Positions 58,293-64,000 of a stretch of 64,000 bases of DNA are shown piece after piece (position 1 is the first letter of the stretch; each line of letters starts with the position of its first letter). The stretch comes from Guyanagaster necrorhizus (Eukaryota > Basidiomycota > Agaricomycetes > Agaricales > Physalacriaceae): NCBI RefSeq assembly GCF_019112545.1, contig NW_025064883.1, positions 1,252,100 to 1,316,099 on the forward strand. The letters run 5' to 3'. The notes beneath the pieces are model-generated. The model saw only the letters and a list, made by a program, of their open reading frames with translations. It was not told the DNA's origin and did not search any database. Both the position numbers and the translations under genes were made by a program.

Positions 58293-60884
58293 CTATGTCG
58301 TTGCTGTGGGGGAAATTCCCTCATTGCGACGCTTGAACATTCTGCTGATCCAGCCAGCACTGGAACGGCGGCGGCGCGGTCCTGATTGGTTGATCGTTCG
58401 ATTGTCGGTGGGGAGTCCGTTTACCAGGAGAGATGTGGTTTCGTCGTAAGAATCATCCTCATCTTCCTCGTTATCCATTCGTTCTTCTAATTCATCTGAA
58501 AAAGAAAGAACGATGGAACGGGTGTAAAACAAGATACGTATCCACACACCTTCTCCAAACACAGCATCCATCTCTTCGAGAGGTACACCCTTGGTTTCTG
58601 GGTAAACTGCAAACAAAAGATCTGGATTCTCTTCCACAACATAGTCCTGTTGTATACGCACGGAAGTAAACTGCATATACGCTATGCTATAAGCATCCAG
58701 CCACCTTCACAAAAACAAATATTCTTACCCAAAATGAAACTGCAGACACAGTAGAACCCATGCATGGGGTACAATCGCCATTCTATATATTCTTGAAGGA
58801 ACGGAGTAGTTTCGCCAACCAAGAAATTGAAAGCCCAATTAGTACTAGTCGACAGCGAGACACCTTTCGCACGAATAGTCAGAGGCATGATCTATGGACA
58901 TGTGAGTTGATGGGAAACGTCATAATAGGATGATTACGACCTCGGGGGGGTACAACCATGGTAGAGGACCCCAACTGACCGGATACGTTAGCTAAGCCTC
59001 TTGGAAGACAAGTCATATGAAGCTCACCTATATCCGAAGGCTGCATTGTAGATTATCACGCAGACTACAACTGCGTTGGCGGTCTGTGGAACGTCGATAT
59101 ACATCCACCATCCAGTAGCTCCTAAAGCCATAGCCATCTGACTAGAGTTAGATTAAACAGATTCATCAAGAAGAGAGCACGTACAACAACGGCCCCGGAT
59201 AAGAGGATCGCACGTCGACCCCATCGATCTACCAAGTACCACCTGAAGGCAATAAGTCCACATTTAGAGCGGAAAGAAAGCAACGAACGGAGGCAGAGTA
59301 CTAAGAACGTAGACGATAGAGTTGATACCAGTCATAAGGATAGCATCTCGACCGATCCAACCGGCTTCTGTTAGATGTGTTATTCCTAGTTGTGAAATTA
59401 CAGCCCCTAGTGCGTCATACCTTCGAATACCCGTGCTAAGGGAGCATCATAAGAAACTGATGGTGCAACCTTTGGAGGACAGACTTACGAGCATAGTAAG
59501 ATATCACTGCGATACAGATGTCAGCCTGTTAGAATTTTTTTACGAAACGGCCACGCTTACCGTTGATACCGTTCTGTACGACGTGTCAATGGACTTCCTT
59601 CGGCATGAAATGATGAATGCTTACAAGCTGAGCAAAAGCTTGAGAAGACATAGCTAGTAGAACACGTCTTTTGTATCTACGCCACATAACCACATATGAC
59701 CTGGCTTCTCCGGAAGCACGCTGAAGGAATGGTTAAGTATTATTGTGGATCTGGAAACCAGGAAGTCAGACCTCCTCCATAACCTTGTCCTTAATTTCTT
59801 GGAACTCGGCAAGAGCAGCACGATTCTGTCGATTTCCACCGTGGAGATCGGCGATGACTCTCATACCCTCGTCGTCCTGGTCGGTATCAATAAGCCACCT
59901 TATTGATCAGGTTAGATAAATGCAGGAACGTAAGGACAGAGAAGTAAACCTTGGGCTTTCAGGCATTACAAGGCACCCAGCCGCAAGAATGCCCCCTATT
60001 ACACATTGCATAAACAAGGGTACGCGCCAGGAAAGATCGGAATCGATGTACGAGCAAAAGTAGTCGACCCACTACATGTATTAAGCTTTTGCGCCAGCAA
60101 TAAAAGGGCAAATGACACATACAACTGAAGACGAGTAACCAATGATGTTTCCAGTGAACTCCATGCATGCCAGGGCACCTCTCTGTACCAGCATCAGTCA
60201 ACGCGTGTAGGTCGGAGAGTAATTAAACATACATGATCCGGAGGGGAGATTTCGCTCTGGTATATAGGTACGATGGTGCTGTTGGAGGTGATGAGCGCAC
60301 AAAGTCCAAGGCAGTGAGAATGGGATGAACTCACGAAAGAAGGCCAACTCCAAAGCCACTAACAACGCGGCCGACAATCATAACCCAGAAGCCTGTAGTA
60401 AATGTCTGGACAGCACCTCCAACAGTGAAGACGACCGCGCCGACGAAGAGAGTTCCTTTTCGACCCATGATGTCACCAATCTTTCCGGCGGCGACAGAGG
60501 TGACTGAGAACACGTTAAATAACAATAGAGATATAATCTACATCGAAAATCATACTGAAAGCGCCGACTTCAAGGACGGCCACCATTGTGCCGATCTGAA
60601 GAGCATCAGGATTGTTGAAGAACTTGCGGAAGTGAGGGCCGGTGATTACGCCACTCATGACACTGGACGGCAATGAGTGACATAGAGGCCTTCGCGGCTC
60701 AGGACATACCCTTGATCATATCCAAACTGCAGGGGAAGAATGAGGGATAATGGCTATTGGACATTATACAGAGAAGACTGACGAGGAAAACGCCGAGACT
60801 GGCAAATACAGAAATTGCATAGAGCAAGGGCTGCCCCACGAGCCGGCTGCGGGATTGGGTTTGTACTGTTGTCGTATTGGCCAT
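58293..60884 (-). CDS. MFS sugar transporter
   Basis: Twenty exons, 534 residues; introns 60727-60782, 60663-60709, 60504-60555, 60279-60334, 60183-60232, 60072-60122, 59899-59949, 59721-59771, 59574-59624, 59507-59560, 59436-59488, 59368-59420, 59243-59288, 59138-59184, 58975-59027, 58892-58940, 58671-58728, 58607-58661, 58496-58549. Sugar-porter signatures are present: FGYDQGVMSG, GRVVSGFGVG, PIYQSEISPPDHRGAL, PESPRWL, QLNGINVISYYAPRVFE, DRWGRRAILLSG and VYFLYPETKGVPLEEMD. Twelve membrane helices are expected. The C-terminal tail has a basic RRRRSSAG stretch. Exons of 13, 18, 15 and 9 nt lie in the second half. The substrate is unknown; hexose uptake is typical. Confidence 0.9.
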
Positions 60885-61055
60885 AATGCATGGGCAAGAC
60901 GATGAAAGAGAGAGAGAAAAAGAGTACGTCGTAAGAAACGGGAGAGCGTGGAGCCTGCTGGCAGGCAAATAAGGCAGCACTGCCAGCAGGCGACTTTTAA
61001 TCAAATTGTCGTCATTCCGTTTGGCTTGGTCATCTGTTCTCTACCACCACGAACA

Positions 61056-61330
61056 ATGTCGGACACCGTTTCCGACGTCTCTCTCGACGACCTCTCAGAA
61101 CGTTCGTACGGCTCAGATGAATACCAGCTCGCCCAGCAGGAATGGGAGGAGAGCATCCAGCAGCTCCAGCAGCTTTTTTCCATCGTACTGCTTCCTCTTC
61201 TGGGTAAATATCTTGGAAGAAGATGGAGTTACTGGGGTCAGCTGACTTTTACTTCCTCGCCGCTGCTTTCAGTTCATTCTTCTTTCCAGCTTATTCGCGC
61301 TACATCGGCATAGGGCTACGCGGTAGATGA
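61056..61330 (+). CDS. MIM2: Mitochondrial outer-membrane import protein Mim2
   Basis: Two exons with intron 61237-61289 give a 73-residue protein. The acidic N-terminus (SDTVSDVSLDDLSERSYGSD) precedes WEESIQQLQQLFSIVLLP, then LLGKYLGRRWSYWAYSRY, a single hydrophobic segment flanked by conserved WEES and GKYLGR. This matches the fungal Mim2 pattern. Mim2 works with Mim1 to insert alpha-helical outer-membrane proteins and TOM subunits. It starts 171 bp from the divergent transporter and ends 5 bp from the convergent PPR stop codon. Confidence 0.85.
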
Positions 61331-61335
61331 TAAGG

Positions 61336-63558
61336 TCACATTGGGCTACCTACCTGAGCAGGTAAATACTGTTTTTCCCTCAGTGTATTCCGTATTTTAT
61401 TCATCAACCGCGCGGTCGAAGGGATAGGTTTCATCCCAAACGTCTCCATATCCCGCACTACCTTTGCGGCATGTACATACTCCCCCTTGGCAAACAGTTC
61501 TTGTAAAAGTAGGAAGATTAGCTTCGACGTCACTGCTAGGTTTCGCCGAACCATCTCCTGGTATAGAGACATCGCCAACGTCACCCCGTTCGGATACTCG
61601 TCCATCAAGGCAACACGAATCAAGACATGGTACAGTGGGATGTTAAGTGGAATCTTCCTCTTTTTCATCCGTTCAACGACATCGCGCGTGATCGCGATAC
61701 CGGTCTTCGGAGGAAGCCACGGATCTCTCCACAGTTCAACCAAGATTGCCTGGTAGATTTTGACCGTAGGCGGAAATGGTATCTTCCCCGACTCCATTTC
61801 TTCCAATATCTTCAAAACAGCCCGAACATGTTGTTCACTCTGTTCCCTCAACAACTCGACTATGATCGTTCCATAGACAACAATGTTAGGCTCCAACCCT
61901 TGCTTGCGCATGAGATTGAACACAATCGTCGTAGCGTCTGCTTTCCCTATCTTGAGCAGCGCCGACAGAAGGATGGAATAGCTGAAGACGTCCGCGCTAA
62001 GGCCCACGATTGACATCCGGTTGATGATAATGGAAAGCGCCTTCAAGTCCATCCGACGACCGAAATACGCCAGGAAGGTGTTGAATGAAACGATATCAGG
62101 TACCGGACCAACTCGTTTGTCCTTCTTGTTTTCCTCCATGCGCTCAAGAACAGAAAGAGCCTCATCGAGACGATCTGCGGCAAGAAGGCCATGGATGTAT
62201 GTATTGTAGACGACCAATGACCTCTCTGGCTCCGTCATTGCCTCGAGATCCGATTGGAACTGTCTGAACAGCCGAATTGCTTCGTCTATCTGACGACCTT
62301 CTAACGCAGCCGATATGACGGCCCGGTAGGTGAGTGCGTCTGGTTTTACGCCTTTGGCCTCCATCATTCTCCACACATTCAGTGCATTGTCCATATGTCG
62401 AGACTCTGCATACGAGTCTATCAGACCAGTCCATAGTGAGACGGGATGTTTTATCCCGCATCGCGAGACGTCTCCCCACACCTCATCGGCACTTAAGTGA
62501 CCACCTCTGCTTTGCAGAAAACTGGTGAGGAAGGCCGTCCATATGCGGTCGGACATCGCTACGAGACGAGTTCCTCCAAGCTGGGATGCGTCTCCGGCAA
62601 TAAATGGATTTGCGCCAAATAACCCATCTCTAATGCGGTTGTAAAGGTTCTGTATGGTATTGAAGCCTCCCGCTGCGACGAGTTGTTGCAACTGAATGGC
62701 CAGGGGGTTACCCTGATAGACTTTACGCGCAATTTCTAGTCGTCGAACCCATAAGAGCAATTTATCGCGAAATGCGTCGTCGGTGATGTGGGATAGATAG
62801 TCCTTTACAGTATAATCATGGAACCGGATAATGGTTTGCCGGTACGCTTCGAATGCAGCTGCGAAATCATCTCGTAAGGCCTGAGCCGCGACGAAAGAGA
62901 GTAGAATTGAGACCCGCCCCGGAACGAGCGTGCTCGACGATTGTGTGCGGGCAGCTGTGCTAGATGTGAACGAAAAAACGTCGAAATCTAGCACGTCCAC
63001 GTCCCCGTTATCGACAGAGAGGTCATCCGTCTCGCCCAACATCTTGTGAAACCTGATGTAGAGACTGATGACAATCTTTGGCTCGTTTCTGGAGATGTAG
63101 AAGTTCATGCAAGCAGCCAGAGCGGCCGGGCTGCGCGAACAGGCTGCTGCCAACGAGACCTCTTCAATAAGCTTTCGGGTCGCTATATCCAGCACGTCGG
63201 TGTCATTCTTGGGGATATAATGAGCGATGAAGAGATTGGAGATGCGAGCAAAATCTGCGGGAGCGAGGTGTCGATGAAGGTCGCGCTCCTTGAGCTCAAA
63301 CCAGCATGTTTTCACCGCCTCTACATCCTCCTCCCCTAGGGCCTGCTGGACACGGCCGAGAATACTCTTGTATATGTCTGCGTTGTGATATGGGAGCTGC
63401 TTGTCATGGGCATGAGGACCGTGATTTTCAAGGATGGTTGTATCTCTTTTGATTTTGTAGATGGGCAGCTTGAGGCTGTAATGACGAGCTGGAACGAGGA
63501 GACGGGGTGCGAGGAAGTCGAGGAGAACGGGAGACCTCCACGCAGAAAGGCGTAGCAT
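61336..63558 (-). CDS. Pentatricopeptide-repeat protein, mitochondrial
   Basis: A single exon of 740 residues from the ATG at 63558; the frame remains open upstream without another ATG. The N-terminus (MLRLSAWRSPVLLDFLAPRL) is a likely presequence. PPR motifs occur in the second half, for example VWRMMEAKGVKPDALTYRAV, GRQIDEAIRLFRQF, FSYSILLSALLKIGKADATT and NLMRKQGLEPNIVVYGTII. PPR proteins bind organellar RNA and govern stability or translation; the target cannot be predicted. The intronless coding region contrasts with its neighbours. Divergent from PPIL2 by 59 bp, convergent with MIM2 by 5 bp. Confidence 0.85.
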   Translation of the reverse strand: MLRLSAWRSPVLLDFLAPRLLVPARHYSLKLPIYKIKRDTTILENHGPHAHDKQLPYHNADIYKSILGRVQQALGEEDVEAVKTCWFELKERDLHRHLAPADFARISNLFIAHYIPKNDTDVLDIATRKLIEEVSLAAACSRSPAALAACMNFYISRNEPKIVISLYIRFHKMLGETDDLSVDNGDVDVLDFDVFSFTSSTAARTQSSSTLVPGRVSILLSFVAAQALRDDFAAAFEAYRQTIIRFHDYTVKDYLSHITDDAFRDKLLLWVRRLEIARKVYQGNPLAIQLQQLVAAGGFNTIQNLYNRIRDGLFGANPFIAGDASQLGGTRLVAMSDRIWTAFLTSFLQSRGGHLSADEVWGDVSRCGIKHPVSLWTGLIDSYAESRHMDNALNVWRMMEAKGVKPDALTYRAVISAALEGRQIDEAIRLFRQFQSDLEAMTEPERSLVVYNTYIHGLLAADRLDEALSVLERMEENKKDKRVGPVPDIVSFNTFLAYFGRRMDLKALSIIINRMSIVGLSADVFSYSILLSALLKIGKADATTIVFNLMRKQGLEPNIVVYGTIIVELLREQSEQHVRAVLKILEEMESGKIPFPPTVKIYQAILVELWRDPWLPPKTGIAITRDVVERMKKRKIPLNIPLYHVLIRVALMDEYPNGVTLAMSLYQEMVRRNLAVTSKLIFLLLQELFAKGEYVHAAKVVRDMETFGMKPIPSTARLMNKIRNTLREKQYLPAQVGSPM

Positions 63559-63617
63559 GAAGTAGAGGCTAAAATAAGTAAACAAACAAAATCAAGGCTC
63601 TCTTCTTTACTGTCATC
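63559..63617. promoter_or_regulatory. Very short bidirectional promoter PPR / PPIL2
   Basis: Only 59 bp lie between the two start codons, the smallest divergent gap in the window. It contains the poly-purine/pyrimidine word AAACAAACAAA and no TATA box. Transcription start sites must be close to, or inside, the opposite genes. Confidence 0.5.
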
Positions 63618-64000
63618 ATGGGCCACGGAAATTCTGACAAGCTCTATATCACTCATGCCGAACATACTGGCATGTTTGGTTCCCATTCGTCCTCTACAGG
63701 CTTCAAGGCGTACGTCTTTATGCAGCTATAACTTGTCTGGATCCTCACGCACTCAAGTGTAGCAAGCAAGAAGCGCCTCATCCAGGAGCAAGGACACCCT
63801 TCGACTGCTGTGCTCTTTCTTTTCAGCCATTCAGTCATCCTGTCTGTGCTCGAAACTCGGATGGCACTGGCCATGTGTTCGATTTGGTGAACATCATTCC
63901 CTGGCTCAAGTGAGTGAACACATTCCGAGTCTACCTTAACTTCTGACATTACTAGACAACATAACAACACCAATCCTATAACGAAAGAACCTCTGATGCC
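63618..64000 (+). CDS. CYP8: Peptidyl-prolyl cis-trans isomerase-like 2 (PPIL2/CYP8), 5' part
   Basis: The window ends inside the gene; three exons are visible (introns 63710-63762, 63910-63955). It opens MGHGNSDKLYITHAEHTGMF, then FDCCALSFQPFSHPVCARN, HVFDLVNIIPWLKQHNN and TNPITKEPLM, the U-box region that starts PPIL2/Cyp60. The cyclophilin domain would follow beyond 64000. The protein is a nuclear U-box E3/cyclophilin associated with the spliceosome. The 3' part is missing only because of the window edge. Confidence 0.9.

Overview
The window is nuclear DNA of a filamentous basidiomycete, most likely an Agaricomycete. Genes are dense (33 protein genes in 64 kb, both strands) and cut by many introns that are mostly 40-60 bp long. 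The gene set includes a BCK1-type MAPKKK, a CSL transcription factor, a secreted laccase, a GT32 glycosyltransferase and Ser/Ala-rich secreted proteins. No tRNA, rRNA, CRISPR array, virus or intact mobile element was recognised. Gene models were built by reading splice sites by hand. Where a length is given, summed exons keep one open frame from ATG to stop.

Layout. 1-9.1 kb: an ankyrin protein running off the left edge (-), RRP15 (+), mitochondrial ribosomal mS35 (-), the splicing helicase PRP16 with 21 introns (-), and the zinc protein CZIB (+). 9.1-10.9 kb: no intact gene, but a decayed pseudogene. 10.9-21.4 kb: BCK1 MAPKKK (-), GID8 (-), a nitrilase (+), an unknown protein (+) and septin CDC3 (+). 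21.7-31.0 kb: MTR10 (+), succinyl-CoA ligase alpha (+), an ankyrin/ACBP-like protein (+), bS16m (-), LSM5 (-) and pyruvate kinase (-). 31.6-38.2 kb: GT32 (+), RPE1 (-), two adjacent exon-duplicated secreted proteins (+) and COX13 (-). 38.4-47.9 kb: RPN2 (+), a 2-hydroxyacid dehydrogenase (+), importin alpha (+), a CSL factor (-) and an unknown small protein (-). 48.4-55.8 kb: a 21-exon laccase (-), a 2-kb block without recognisable genes, and a polytopic DUF4203-like protein (-). 56.3-64 kb: an MRH4-like helicase (-), an MFS sugar transporter (-), MIM2 (+), a PPR protein (-) and PPIL2/CYP8 (+, cut by the window end).

Themes. Most genes are housekeeping: splicing (PRP16, LSM5, PPIL2), ribosome biogenesis, nuclear transport (MTR10, importin alpha), proteolysis (RPN2, GID8) and carbon metabolism (PYK1, RPE1, LSC1). 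At least seven encode mitochondrial proteins (mS35, bS16m, COX13, LSC1, MIM2, MRH4-like, PPR). The most unusual signal is architectural. Tiny exons of 6, 8, 9, 13, 13, 15, 15 and 18 nt lie in four unrelated genes, at least three introns appear to use GC-AG splice sites, and two neighbouring secreted-protein genes are built from phase-1 exon duplications. Intergenic gaps are also very short (5 bp between two convergent stop codons, 59 and 89 bp between divergent start codons).
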